Below, one piece after another: positions 1 to 6,937 of a stretch of DNA of 13,932 nucleotides. The position numbers and the translations under genes were made by a program. The notes under the pieces are model-generated. The model made no database searches, was not told where the DNA came from, and saw only the letters and a list, made by a program, of their open reading frames with translations. Source of the stretch: Devosia sp. (GTDB lineage: Bacteria > Pseudomonadota > Alphaproteobacteria > Rhizobiales > Devosiaceae); the NCBI GenBank assembly GCA_011322005.1, contig DROE01000104.1, forward strand, positions 1-13,932, given 5' to 3'. Position 1 is the stretch's first letter. Each line of letters opens with the position of its first letter.

Positions 1-210
1 CACGCCGCTGATGGTGGCATCCCTCCCCTCAAAGGTGACCTGCGCCCACTCGCTTGCGCTGGAATCTCCGGCGGTGTTGATCGCGGCTTGTGCTCTCTGG
101 GTAAGATCCGATTCCATGTTGGGCTGACCGAAATAAACTGCAAGCAGAGTTCCAACCGCCACGGCAACCGCGCCCGGAACTACCCACTTTGAAATTACCG
201 ATCCCATCAT
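1..210 (-). CDS. BON/OmpA-type envelope protein, N-terminal part only
   Basis: This is the first 70 codons of a gene that runs off the left edge. Two adjacent ATG codons (208-210 and 205-207) follow a good GGAGG ribosome site 5-8 nt upstream, so the start is well placed. The peptide opens with a short basic head and one hydrophobic segment at about residues 9-27, with no clear cleavage site, so I read it as a membrane anchor. It then runs into a segment ending WAQVTFEGRDATISGV. The GRDATISG pattern is characteristic of BON domains, and in rhizobia such BON domains commonly precede a C-terminal OmpA/MotB peptidoglycan-binding domain. The OmpA part is not in the window, so that part of the call is inference. 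The probable role is tying the inner membrane to the cell wall. The gene is divergent from the pxp operon. Confidence 0.65.
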   Translation of the reverse strand, partial: MMGSVISKWVVPGAVAVAVGTLLAVYFGQPNMESDLTQRAQAAINTAGDSSASEWAQVTFEGRDATISGV

Positions 211-456
211 CTCAGCCTCCACCCTGTTTTGTTGCTTGTTCTGATGCTGCAAGCTCTGCACCAAACTGCCACGCGCAAAGCTGCAAATCGTGTCAATGTG
301 TCCTGGGATAACCACCCGCCAACTCCCCGCCATCTTGGCAAACCTGCGACAGGATTTCCAGTTCTTTTAACAGCTTTTACCAGCCATCGGGCACTCAGCG
401 CCTGGCCTGAGACATAATTCTCGAACCTCGTCTCGTACGGTGCCGCTTCCGTCCGG

Positions 457-471
457 GGCTCTCCGGGAGCC
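457..471 (+). other. GC-rich hairpin followed by T-rich stretch
   Basis: GGCTC (457-461) and GAGCC (467-471) form a 5-bp stem with a 5-nt loop. A T-rich stretch, TGTTGTTTTTG, follows at 477-487. It looks like a weak intrinsic terminator on the plus strand, yet no plus-strand gene lies upstream in the window. It could shield the pxp promoter from read-through, sit in a leader, or be chance. Confidence 0.25.
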
Positions 472-491
472 GGCCCTGTTGTTTTTGTCCT

Positions 492-509
492 TGCTTTGAA
501 CGTAAAGCA
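492..509. promoter_or_regulatory. 18-bp palindrome, candidate operator of the pxp operon
   Basis: TGCTTT (492-497) and AAAGCA (504-509) are a perfect inverted repeat around the spacer GAACGT. A TATATC hexamer (512-517) just downstream could be a -10, with TTGCTT (491-496) as a -35 at a short 15-nt spacing. If so, a bound dimer would sit between the two promoter boxes. I do not recognise the regulator. The distance to the pxpB start is about 42 nt, which suits a short leader. Confidence 0.3.
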
Positions 510-551
510 CTTATATCGAAAAACTGCCGGGGGAAGGGGAGCATTGGGCAG

Positions 552-1256
552 ATGGTCGCGCAAACACAAGAAGATGGCTCGACTTCATTGCCGGAGCCGC
601 TCCGGCCCCTGATCCTGCCTTTGGGAGACCGCAACCTGCTGGTGCGCTTTGGCCGCAGGCTGACTGATTCCGCTAATAAAAGCGCTATCCTTGCTGCCAA
701 AATCCTTTCCGGAGCAAATCTTGGAGGGGTGCAGGAAATTACGCCCAGCCTTATCTCGGTGTGCCTGCGCTACGATCCGGTGCAGACAGGATTTGTCCAA
801 CTGTCCAACGCCGTGTCCCTGACGCTGAGTTCTGCCGGTCGGGCGCCGGAGATGAGTGCGGGAACCATGAAGATCAATGTCAGATATGGTGGGGAAATTG
901 GCTCAGATCTGGAGGACGCCGCTGCGGCGTGCACCCTTTCTCCGCAGGAGTTTATTGCGGCCCACAACAGCGCCACCCTGCGCGTACTTGCCACAGGCTT
1001 TGCCCCCGGGTTTGTCTATTGCGGCATGCACGAAAAGCGTCTGCACATTCCGCGGCGCAAGAAAATTCACGCCAGAGTGCCTCCCGGTTCGGTGATCTTT
1101 GCCGCCGGGCAAACCGCGATCACCGCTACCCACGTGCCCACCGGCTGGCACGTTATCGGGCGCACGGATTTTCGAAATTTCAATCCGGCCAATGAGCCGC
1201 CCACAAAACTTGCCGTCGGCGGCATTATTCGCTTCTCAAGCGATATGCGCGAATGA
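552..1256 (+). CDS. pxpB: 5-oxoprolinase subunit PxpB (KipI family)
   Basis: This is the PxpB subunit of the cytoplasmic ATP-dependent 5-oxoprolinase PxpABC, which hydrolyses 5-oxo-L-proline to L-glutamate. The 234-residue length fits the KipI/YbgJ (allophanate hydrolase subunit 1-like) family. Family landmarks are visible: the PLGDRNLLVRFG opening (about residues 23-34), VRYGGEIGSDL (about 110-120), the signature GFAPGFVYCG (149-158), the VPPGSV segment (about 176-181) and PTGWHVIGRT near the C-terminus. The ATG at 552 follows a purine-rich AAGGGGAG sequence at a rather long spacing; no better in-frame start is seen. Its TGA overlaps the pxpC start as ATGA, so the two are translationally coupled. 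The B-C-A order matches ybgJ-ybgK-ybgL of E. coli. The assignment of PxpB rather than the kinase inhibitor KipI follows from the complete pxpBCA set. Confidence 0.93.
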   Translation: MVAQTQEDGSTSLPEPLRPLILPLGDRNLLVRFGRRLTDSANKSAILAAKILSGANLGGVQEITPSLISVCLRYDPVQTGFVQLSNAVSLTLSSAGRAPEMSAGTMKINVRYGGEIGSDLEDAAAACTLSPQEFIAAHNSATLRVLATGFAPGFVYCGMHEKRLHIPRRKKIHARVPPGSVIFAAGQTAITATHVPTGWHVIGRTDFRNFNPANEPPTKLAVGGIIRFSSDMRE

Positions 1257-2176
1257 TTGTGCTTGAGATTACCGAGCCCGGACCGCTGACCAGCGTTCAG
1301 GACGACGGGCGCTTCAAGGCCTTGAAGCATGGCGTTGCCGCCTCCGGCCCGATGGACAGAAGTGCCTTTGTCCAAGGGAGGAACCTTCTTGGCTGCTCAT
1401 CTGAAACGGCTTTGGAGATTGCCGCAGGACGAACGGCTTTTGTTGTGCGCGGCGGCGCGGTGCGCATGGCCTGCTCGGGGGGCGCATTCAACCTGCACGT
1501 TAACGCCAGGCAGCACCCATGGGGGCAGGCAATCGCCCTGAACACCGATGACCGTGTGGAAATAACTCCGGGCGCGGCGGGAAACTACGCCTATGTCCGG
1601 TTTGACCGCGAGATAGATGTGCCCAGGCTGATGGGAAGTCGTGCCACCAATACCATTGCCCGCCTTGGCGGACTGGAGGGGCGGGCGCTTGTGCGTGGTG
1701 ACCTGCTCAAACTGGTTCCGCTCACCGGGACAACAAAAACCCCGTGCCAAAAGGGGGGCGCCCGTGATGACCGGCCCGGACCCATTCGATTTATATGGGG
1801 CGTGCATTCTGGGCATTTCTCGCCGGCGTTGCGCCGGAATTTCATATCTGAAACTTTTGTCGTTTCCCAACGCCTCGATCGCATGGGGGTAAGGCTGCGC
1901 GACCCCACGGGTGTTTTTGCCAGTCGGCCAAATCTCTCACTGGTGTCGGATGCCGTTGTGCCCGGAGATATTCAGATCCTTGGGGATGGGACGCCGATCG
2001 TGTTGATGCGCGACCATCAGCCCACCGGCGGTTATCCGCGCATCGGCACCCTCATCAGTGCCGATCTGGACCGTTTTGCCCAGCTTAGGCCGGGCTCCGA
2101 GGTGCGTTTCAGCCCCGTCACTGTTGACCATGCCCATTCCATCTGCAGGCAGGCACACAAAAATGACCTCGATTGA
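1253..2176 (+). CDS. pxpC: 5-oxoprolinase subunit PxpC (KipA family)
   Basis: This is the PxpC subunit, a biotin-dependent-carboxylase-like (allophanate hydrolase subunit 2) domain protein that works with PxpB and PxpA in 5-oxoproline hydrolysis. At 307 residues it is of normal length. The N-terminus shows the family signature TSVQDDGRF...GVAASGPMDRSA. Further signatures are SQRLDRMGVRLR near residue 210 and the strongly conserved C-terminal stretch with GDIQILGDGTPIVLMRDHQ and TGGYPRIG. The ATG overlaps the pxpB stop by 4 nt. The C-terminus overlaps the pxpA start by 14 nt, so all three subunits are probably made together in fixed ratio. Nothing looks truncated. Older databases call this family 'urea amidolyase-related', but no urea carboxylase gene is near, and the trio makes oxoprolinase the better call. 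Confidence 0.93.
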   Translation: MIVLEITEPGPLTSVQDDGRFKALKHGVAASGPMDRSAFVQGRNLLGCSSETALEIAAGRTAFVVRGGAVRMACSGGAFNLHVNARQHPWGQAIALNTDDRVEITPGAAGNYAYVRFDREIDVPRLMGSRATNTIARLGGLEGRALVRGDLLKLVPLTGTTKTPCQKGGARDDRPGPIRFIWGVHSGHFSPALRRNFISETFVVSQRLDRMGVRLRDPTGVFASRPNLSLVSDAVVPGDIQILGDGTPIVLMRDHQPTGGYPRIGTLISADLDRFAQLRPGSEVRFSPVTVDHAHSICRQAHKNDLD

Positions 2177-2909
2177 CCTCAATGCCGACCTGGGCGAAGG
2201 CGCGGCGTTTGACGCAGAGCTTTTGGAGATTGTGTCCAGCGCTTCAATAGCCTGCGGAGGTCATGCGGGCAGCGCCGAAATCATGGGGCGCACATTGCTG
2301 GGTGCCAAGAGGGCAGGGGTCAGAACCGGGGCTCACCCCGGGTTTGTTGACCCGGAGAATTTTGGCCGGAAGCGCCTCGACCTGCCCGCGGACGCGATTG
2401 CCGTTCAGGTCGTTGAGCAACTGGAGGCGATGGCTGCAATTGCCGAAAAGGCCGGGCAGCCCATCTCTTACGTCAAACTGCACGGGGCGCTCTACAACTG
2501 GGCTTCTGAGGATTATGCGCTGGCGCATACTATTTTTGAAGCGGTCAAGGCCTTCAAACCGTCGATGGCCATTCTGGCTCTGGACGGAAGCAAACAACTC
2601 AAAGCGGCCGAGGGTCTGGGGCTAAAAACCATCCCCGAGGCCTTTGCCGACCGGGCCTATGATGCAAGCGGCCTGCTGGTGCCGCGCTCTTTGCCCGGCT
2701 CGGTGTTCTCAGACCCGGCACAGGCCGTGGCGCAGGCTTTGGGCATCGCCAGCGACCGGCAGATTACCGCAATTGACGGAGGAGTGCTGAAAAGCAAGGC
2801 CAAATCCATCTGCCTGCATGGCGACAATGAAGCCGCACTCAAGATTGCCCGTGCCATCCGCGATGCCTTGGGTGAAGCGGGTGTGGCAATCAGCGCAGCG
2901 CCGGTCTGA
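2163..2909 (+). CDS. pxpA: 5-oxoprolinase subunit PxpA (LamB/YcsF family)
   Basis: This is the PxpA subunit of 5-oxoprolinase, 248 residues and typical of the LamB/YcsF family. An open frame extends 35 codons upstream, but the ATG at 2163 is preferred because the family N-terminus begins there: MTSIDLNADLGEG at residues 1-13. Other landmarks are SIACGGHAG (28-36), GAHPGF (56-61), FGR (67-69) and VKLHGALYN (104-112), whose Asp and His residues are the likely active-site or metal ligands. LVPRSLPGS lies in the C-terminal half. The chosen start overlaps pxpC by 14 nt, and AGGCAGG about 9 nt upstream can act as the ribosome site. The gene closes the pxp operon and is convergent with the methyl-transfer operon across a palindromic spacer. 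Physiologically the enzyme salvages spontaneously formed 5-oxoproline. Confidence 0.94.
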   Translation: MTSIDLNADLGEGAAFDAELLEIVSSASIACGGHAGSAEIMGRTLLGAKRAGVRTGAHPGFVDPENFGRKRLDLPADAIAVQVVEQLEAMAAIAEKAGQPISYVKLHGALYNWASEDYALAHTIFEAVKAFKPSMAILALDGSKQLKAAEGLGLKTIPEAFADRAYDASGLLVPRSLPGSVFSDPAQAVAQALGIASDRQITAIDGGVLKSKAKSICLHGDNEAALKIARAIRDALGEAGVAISAAPV

Positions 2910-2926
2910 CCCGAAAAAAGCCAACC

Positions 2927-3030
2927 CGTCATTGCGAGGCGCGCCAGCAACGAAGCAATCCAGAGAAATAAGTGTTTCTCAAGATGTTTCTGAGTTGCCG
3001 CGCTCCCCTTGCGGGTCGTTCGCAATGACA
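2927..3030. repeat. REP-like palindromic intergenic element
   Basis: The spacer between the convergent pxpA and the RACo-like gene is almost entirely one element. It has perfect 10-bp terminal inverted repeats, GTCATTGCGA (2928-2937) and TCGCAATGAC (3020-3029). An inner perfect stem, GAGAAA (2963-2968) with TTTCTC (2975-2980), lies in between. The left end also carries GAAGCAATCCAG. I recall the combination CGTCATTGCGAG...GAAGCAATCCAG as a dispersed intergenic palindrome in many alphaproteobacterial genomes, so this is probably one copy of a multi-copy family; copy number cannot be tested here. Its place between two gene ends suggests that it may also act as a bidirectional terminator or 3'-end stabiliser, although no clear T-tract follows. 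Confidence 0.6.
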
Positions 3031-3034
3031 AGAA

Positions 3035-5059
3035 TTATTTGTTCCGGCGACCACCCCGGCGCTTTTTTCCAGCCGAACCGGTATTCAGCTCCAGCGGCGC
3101 CATCCCGAAATGTTTTCGGGTCTTTTCAAACCCGTCCACCGAGTTGGGCAGGCCCATGGCAGCAACAAAATGGGTTTGAAATTCCGGCTCCAGCGCGGTT
3201 TCTATTTTTTCAATTTTCAGCACCATTTGCTCGATTTCGTGGCGGGCATCGACATCGAGCAGGGCCTTGAGCGCGCCCTGTCCGGCGGCGTTGCCGATCC
3301 CGCGCACCTGGCTTGTTTCACAATCGGGCACCAGCCCCAGCAGCAACGCATATTGCGGGTCAATGTAAGAGCCAAAAGCCCCGGCCAGCCTGATATCGGT
3401 GACGCTCGTCAGTCGGGTTTTGTCGAGCAGCAGTTTTACCCCGGCATAAAGCGCCGACTTGGCCAGTTGGATGGCGCGAATGTCGTTCTGGGTAATCATC
3501 AGCGCCGGGGCCTCGGTGCGCACCACATAAGAGAATGTACGTCCGTTGGCGACCAGTCGCTTTTCCTCATCGGCGCTGTTCGGTCCGCGAATTATGCCGT
3601 CCGGGGAGAGGATGCCGGCGAGCAGCATTTCGCCGATAATTTCGATAATGCCGGAGCCGCATATGCCGGTGACGCCGGTAGCCTTCGACGCCTCGGCAAA
3701 CTCGGGCTCGTTAGACCACACTTCCGTGCCGATAATTCTGAACCTTGGTTCCAGAGTTTTTTTGTCGATACGGATGCGCTCGATTGCACCGGGGGCAGCG
3801 CGCTGGCCGGAGGAAATTTCGGCCCCCTCCAGCGCCGGGCCGGTGGGTGAGGAGGCGGCGAACAGATTCTTGCCGTCCCAGAGCATGATTTCGGCATTGG
3901 TGCCCACGTCGACAATCAGCACCGGGTCGGGCGATTTTTGCGGCTGTTCGGACAGGATAACGGCGGCGGCGTCGGCCCCCACATGCCCGGCGATAATCGG
4001 CAAAAAATATGCTTTTGCTCCTGCGCCAAGGTTCAGTTCAAGGTCGTTGGCCTCCGCCCGCACCGCAGCTGAAACTGCCGGGTTGAACGGGGCCTGCCCC
4101 AATGGCGTTGGGTCAAGGCCCAGAAACAGGTGCTGCATCACCGGGTTGGCGACAAAAACCGCTTCGAGCAGGTGGCCCCGCTCACGTCCGGTTTTTTCCA
4201 GCAACCCGTCCACAAGTTCACGCACGCACAGACGGATAGCGGTGGTCAACGCCTCGCGCCCGTTTTCGTTCATCATCACATAGGAGACCCGGCTCATCAG
4301 ATCTTCACCGAAGCGGATTTGCGGGTTGGCGCGTCCGGCAGAGGCGATAATTTCACCACTCATCAGGTCGACCAGGTGGGCAGCGACCGTGGTCGAGCCA
4401 ATATCAACGGCGATTCCGCTGAGTTCTTCACTGTAGAGAGGGAAAATCGCCACCAGTTCAGGGCGGGCGCCCGAAATATCGACGCAGGCCGTGGCTTTGA
4501 AATTAGCTTCGGCCAGCACCGACTGTACCCGGGCAATCAGCTTGAAGGGGACAAGAACATTCTCAATCCCGAAGCCTTCGGCAATTGCTTGAACCAGACG
4601 GTCGGCATCGCCCACCGGAGTGTGCAAGTCGGGCTCGTCCAGCTCCACGTAACAGAGTTTTAGCGCCGGATTACGAACCATTCCATCCGTCGAGCCGTCC
4701 TTGCGGATGGTCTGACCGGCAACGATTGAAGCCTCGGGCACGTCGATGACAAGGTCGCCCTCGATACGGGTCGAGCATGAAAGGCGCCGGTCGCCGGCCA
4801 GCCCTCGTTTTTCGTCATAGCGCTGCTCAATCGCGCCGCGCGGGCTCAGATGCTCAGCGCTGCTGGTTACTCCGAACTTGGCAAATTGCCCTTCGGCAAC
4901 GCTTATCTGGCAGCGCCCGCAAATGCCGCGTCCGCCGCACACGCTTTCGATTGGTACTCCCAGTTCACGCGCCGCATCGAGCACCGGCGTGCCCATGGCG
5001 AACTTTCCGCTTCTGCCCGAGGGTTGAAAAACAACCTTTGCCAGCTTCGTTTGCGCCAT
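3035..5059 (-). CDS. RACo-type corrinoid activation protein ([2Fe-2S] + ASKHA ATPase)
   Basis: This 674-residue protein is a reductive activator of corrinoid proteins: it uses ATP and a low-potential electron to return inactive Co(II) cobamide to Co(I). The N-terminus is a plant-type [2Fe-2S] ferredoxin domain with C41-x5-C47-x2-C50 and a fourth Cys at 95. A linker follows, then an ASKHA-fold ATPase with GIAVDIGSTT (215-224), VDVGTNAE (383-390) and GICGSGIIEI (465-474). This is the RACo layout (linker, middle and C-terminal domains, the last also called DUF4445), not the RamA layout with C-terminal [4Fe-4S] clusters. An open frame extends 36 codons further upstream, but the ATG at 5059 is preferred: it begins the ferredoxin fold (TKLAKVVFQPSG) and lies 4 nt after the upstream stop, whereas the longer form would overlap that gene. 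The C-terminus is an odd basic tail, SAGKKRRGGRRNK. It is last in the six-gene operon. Confidence 0.88.
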   Translation of the reverse strand: MAQTKLAKVVFQPSGRSGKFAMGTPVLDAARELGVPIESVCGGRGICGRCQISVAEGQFAKFGVTSSAEHLSPRGAIEQRYDEKRGLAGDRRLSCSTRIEGDLVIDVPEASIVAGQTIRKDGSTDGMVRNPALKLCYVELDEPDLHTPVGDADRLVQAIAEGFGIENVLVPFKLIARVQSVLAEANFKATACVDISGARPELVAIFPLYSEELSGIAVDIGSTTVAAHLVDLMSGEIIASAGRANPQIRFGEDLMSRVSYVMMNENGREALTTAIRLCVRELVDGLLEKTGRERGHLLEAVFVANPVMQHLFLGLDPTPLGQAPFNPAVSAAVRAEANDLELNLGAGAKAYFLPIIAGHVGADAAAVILSEQPQKSPDPVLIVDVGTNAEIMLWDGKNLFAASSPTGPALEGAEISSGQRAAPGAIERIRIDKKTLEPRFRIIGTEVWSNEPEFAEASKATGVTGICGSGIIEIIGEMLLAGILSPDGIIRGPNSADEEKRLVANGRTFSYVVRTEAPALMITQNDIRAIQLAKSALYAGVKLLLDKTRLTSVTDIRLAGAFGSYIDPQYALLLGLVPDCETSQVRGIGNAAGQGALKALLDVDARHEIEQMVLKIEKIETALEPEFQTHFVAAMGLPNSVDGFEKTRKHFGMAPLELNTGSAGKKRRGGRRNK

Positions 5060-5063
5060 AAGG

Positions 5064-5966
5064 TTACCCGCGAGACCTTCTTCGACCGCCACGCCTGCGT
5101 CCCGTTTGCTCGCCCTCGGGAGCGGGGGGGCGGTTGGCGGCCAGCCATTTGGCGCAATCCGGGTCATGCCCGTTCAGAACATTGGCGGCCTGCACCGCCG
5201 CCATCTGTTCGGCGTGCAGCGGGTTCATGATGGCCGAGGTCATGCCCATGGCCGCAGCCATGGAAATGAAATGCCCGGTCAGCACGTGGCGGTTGGGTAC
5301 GCCAAAGCCGACATTGGAAGCGCCGCAGGTGGTGTTGACCCCCAACTCCTCGCGCAAACGCCGGACCAGCGCAAAAACCTGCAGACCGGCGTCGTTCATG
5401 GCTCCGACCGGCATGACCAGCGGGTCAACCACCACGTCACTCTTGGGAATGCCATAATCAATGGCCCGCTCGACAATCTTTTTGGCCACCGCATAGCGTA
5501 TATCGGGGTCGGTGGAGATGCCGGTTTCATCGTTGGAAATGGCGACCACCGCGGCCCCGTGCTTTTTAACCAGCGGCAATACCCGCTCCAGACTTTCGTC
5601 CTCTCCGGTGACAGAATTGACCAGCGCCTTGCCCTCATAGGCCTCGAGGCCCGCCTCAAGCGCGTCGATGATGGAGCTGTCAATGGAAATGGGCACGTCG
5701 GTAATCGACTGCACCAGTTTAATGCAATCGGCAAGAATCTTGGGCTCGTCGGCCAGCGGAATCCCTGCATTGACGTCCAAAACTGTGGCACCCGCTGCGA
5801 CCTGGGCCAGCGCATCGGCTTCAACCCGGGAATAATTGCCTTCCTTCATCTCGGCAGCCAGCAGTTTGCGGCCCGTGGGGTTGATACGCTCGCCAATGAC
5901 GCAGAACGGCTGGTCAAAGCCGATGATGACTTCTTTTGTCGGGGAGGAAAGAATGGTGCGTGTCAT
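5064..5966 (-). CDS. Methyltetrahydrofolate:corrinoid methyltransferase
   Basis: This is a cytoplasmic pterin-binding TIM-barrel enzyme of the dihydropteroate-synthase-like group (AcsE/MtgA type), which moves the N5-methyl group between methyl-H4folate and a corrinoid protein. Across 300 residues the family motifs appear in order: GERINPTGR (25-33), LDVNAG (63-68), ISIDSS (93-98), NSVTGE (117-122), DPLVMP (181-186) and GASNVGFGVPNR (215-226). After residue 280 comes a tail unrelated to the barrel, EGEQTGRRRGGRRRSRG (284-300), that resembles the tails of the first and last genes of the operon. In a split methionine synthase this protein would correspond to the folate domain of MetH. Without that context it could equally run in reverse, loading folate during methylamine or betaine use, as MtgA does. 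The start ATG lies 12 nt after the preceding gene. Confidence 0.9.
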   Translation of the reverse strand: MTRTILSSPTKEVIIGFDQPFCVIGERINPTGRKLLAAEMKEGNYSRVEADALAQVAAGATVLDVNAGIPLADEPKILADCIKLVQSITDVPISIDSSIIDALEAGLEAYEGKALVNSVTGEDESLERVLPLVKKHGAAVVAISNDETGISTDPDIRYAVAKKIVERAIDYGIPKSDVVVDPLVMPVGAMNDAGLQVFALVRRLREELGVNTTCGASNVGFGVPNRHVLTGHFISMAAAMGMTSAIMNPLHAEQMAAVQAANVLNGHDPDCAKWLAANRPPAPEGEQTGRRRGGRRRSRG

Positions 5967-5978
5967 GTCAGTTTTCGC

Positions 5979-6281
5979 CTATGGGTTTTCATTGCCGCCG
6001 TTGCGGGCCAGTTGGGCCAGCCGGGAGGCGGGGTATTGCTGTTCGAGTTCCGCCGCCAGTTGTGCGACGGCCTGTTTGTCGTCCGGCTGCGCAACGGCAC
6101 GGGCAATTTTGCGCCAGCCCTCAAGATAGGCGTCCGTGTCACCGGCCCCGGCATTCATCGCCGCCTTGTCGACGGCCACCATAAAGCGATTGGAGAGCTG
6201 GTGCTTGATGGCCTTGCGCCCCTTGCCCAGCACAATCTGGGTGGGGATATCGCGCCAATAGATGATAGTCACTTCGTGCAT
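5979..6281 (-). CDS. Small PF13769 'virulence factor' protein
   Basis: This 100-residue soluble protein has the opening EVTIIYWRDIPTQIVLGKGR, then KHQLSNRF, DKAAMNAG and DAYLEGWRKI, which I recognise as the family annotated 'virulence factor' (PF13769). The name gives no biochemical role. I see no signal peptide, membrane segment or cysteine. The ATG follows AGAGG at 7 nt and overlaps the end of the DUF1638 gene by 13 nt, so translation is probably coupled. It sits between DUF1638 and the methyl-folate enzyme in a corrinoid operon. I infer a supporting role in assembly, docking or repair of the corrinoid methyl-transfer complex. Function is otherwise unknown. Confidence 0.8.
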   Translation of the reverse strand: MHEVTIIYWRDIPTQIVLGKGRKAIKHQLSNRFMVAVDKAAMNAGAGDTDAYLEGWRKIARAVAQPDDKQAVAQLAAELEQQYPASRLAQLARNGGNENP

Positions 6282-6937
6282 GGCGCCGCCTCTTTGGATG
6301 CTGCTGCCCTTATGCCTGTCTCTAGCGCTCCAAAGCCGGTACTGATGCGCTCAAACCTGAGGCCGAGGCGCTTTGCGGCGTCGCGGGCCTTTGCCTCCAG
6401 CCCGGCATCATCACTCTGGGCCAGATAGAGCAGCCGGGTGTAATTGGAAAAATAGCTCTCCAGCAGTTCGGGGTGCCGGTCCAGCCCCAGCGGCCTGTAG
6501 ACCAGCGTTTCGAACTGGCGGGCCAGATAATCGGTCAGATAAAAGGTGCCCGGCTCGGCGTCGTGCAAAGTATTGAAGTTTTCAACCCCGGCATAAAACG
6601 CATAACAATGCGCGCCTTTCAGGCGGGTTGCACCAAATTGCGCAAGCACCGCATCAAGTTTTCCGGCCGTGCCGCAATCCCCGTAGGCGACAAAAAGCTG
6701 CTCGCACTCCGGAGCGAGTTCGCTCAGCGCCGCCCCAACCGCCTCGGGGATTTCATCCGGACTATTGTGCAGCTTGGCCGGCAGGTAGCGCAGTTTTATG
6801 TGCTCCATGCCGTTGGCTTTGACAATCACTCCGATTTCGCGAGCAAGCGCCCCACAGGCGACAATGCCGAGCCGGAGGCCCGGTCGGGCCGGTTTTTTTT
6901 GGGGAGATGTCCCGGATATGGCACCTAACTGCTCCAC
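6269..6937 (-). CDS. DUF1638 protein, corrinoid operon accessory factor
   Basis: This 222-residue soluble protein belongs to DUF1638. Visible family features are IVACGALARE (25-34), LPAKLHN (52-58), YGDCGTAGKLD (85-95) and HCYAFYAG (110-117). C28, C88, H110 and C111 are candidate metal, flavin or corrin ligands, though no such role is shown by the sequence alone. The likely start is GTG at 6937, directly abutting the TGA of the corrinoid-protein gene; the next in-frame Met falls inside the conserved core. The 3' end overlaps the PF13769 gene by 13 nt. Residues 14-16 are encoded by a run of eight A (6893-6900 on the opposite strand), a possible slippage site. DUF1638 genes are often found beside corrinoid methyltransferase genes. 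I infer a role in loading, activating or protecting the corrinoid protein. Confidence 0.85.
   Translation of the reverse strand: MEQLGAISGTSPQKKPARPGLRLGIVACGALAREIGVIVKANGMEHIKLRYLPAKLHNSPDEIPEAVGAALSELAPECEQLFVAYGDCGTAGKLDAVLAQFGATRLKGAHCYAFYAGVENFNTLHDAEPGTFYLTDYLARQFETLVYRPLGLDRHPELLESYFSNYTRLLYLAQSDDAGLEAKARDAAKRLGLRFERISTGFGALETGIRAAASKEAAPCTK

Larger units (their letters stand above)
211..551. other. Non-coding divergent spacer between BON/OmpA gene and pxpB
   Basis: These 341 bases hold no convincing gene. Short open frames on both strands lack ribosome sites and recognisable protein features. The left part must contain the minus-strand promoter of the BON gene; a perfect TTGACA lies at 296-291 on that strand, but I see no matching -10 at normal spacing. 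The right part holds a GC hairpin (457-471) and an 18-bp palindrome (492-509) before pxpB. Confidence 0.6.

Noticed and set aside
291..296. Consensus TTGACA (minus strand) as a promoter of the BON-protein gene
   Set aside because: No -10-like hexamer lies at 16-18 nt, so it is not listed as a promoter.
229..417. Plus-strand 62-codon open frame
   Set aside because: No ribosome site, no motif and no partner gene; better treated as non-coding.
207..569. Minus-strand 120-codon open frame in the left spacer
   Set aside because: It would overlap the start and ribosome site of the BON-protein gene and the pxpB start; its composition is rich in Arg/Thr/Pro without any motif.
3110..4283. Two long overlapping plus-strand open frames
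   Set aside because: Both are antisense to the RACo-like gene and show no protein-family features.
5106..6428. 440-codon open frame on the plus strand
   Set aside because: It is antisense to the methyl-folate enzyme, the PF13769 gene and DUF1638, all of which have clear family motifs. Its translation has biased, motif-free composition and it lacks a ribosome site.
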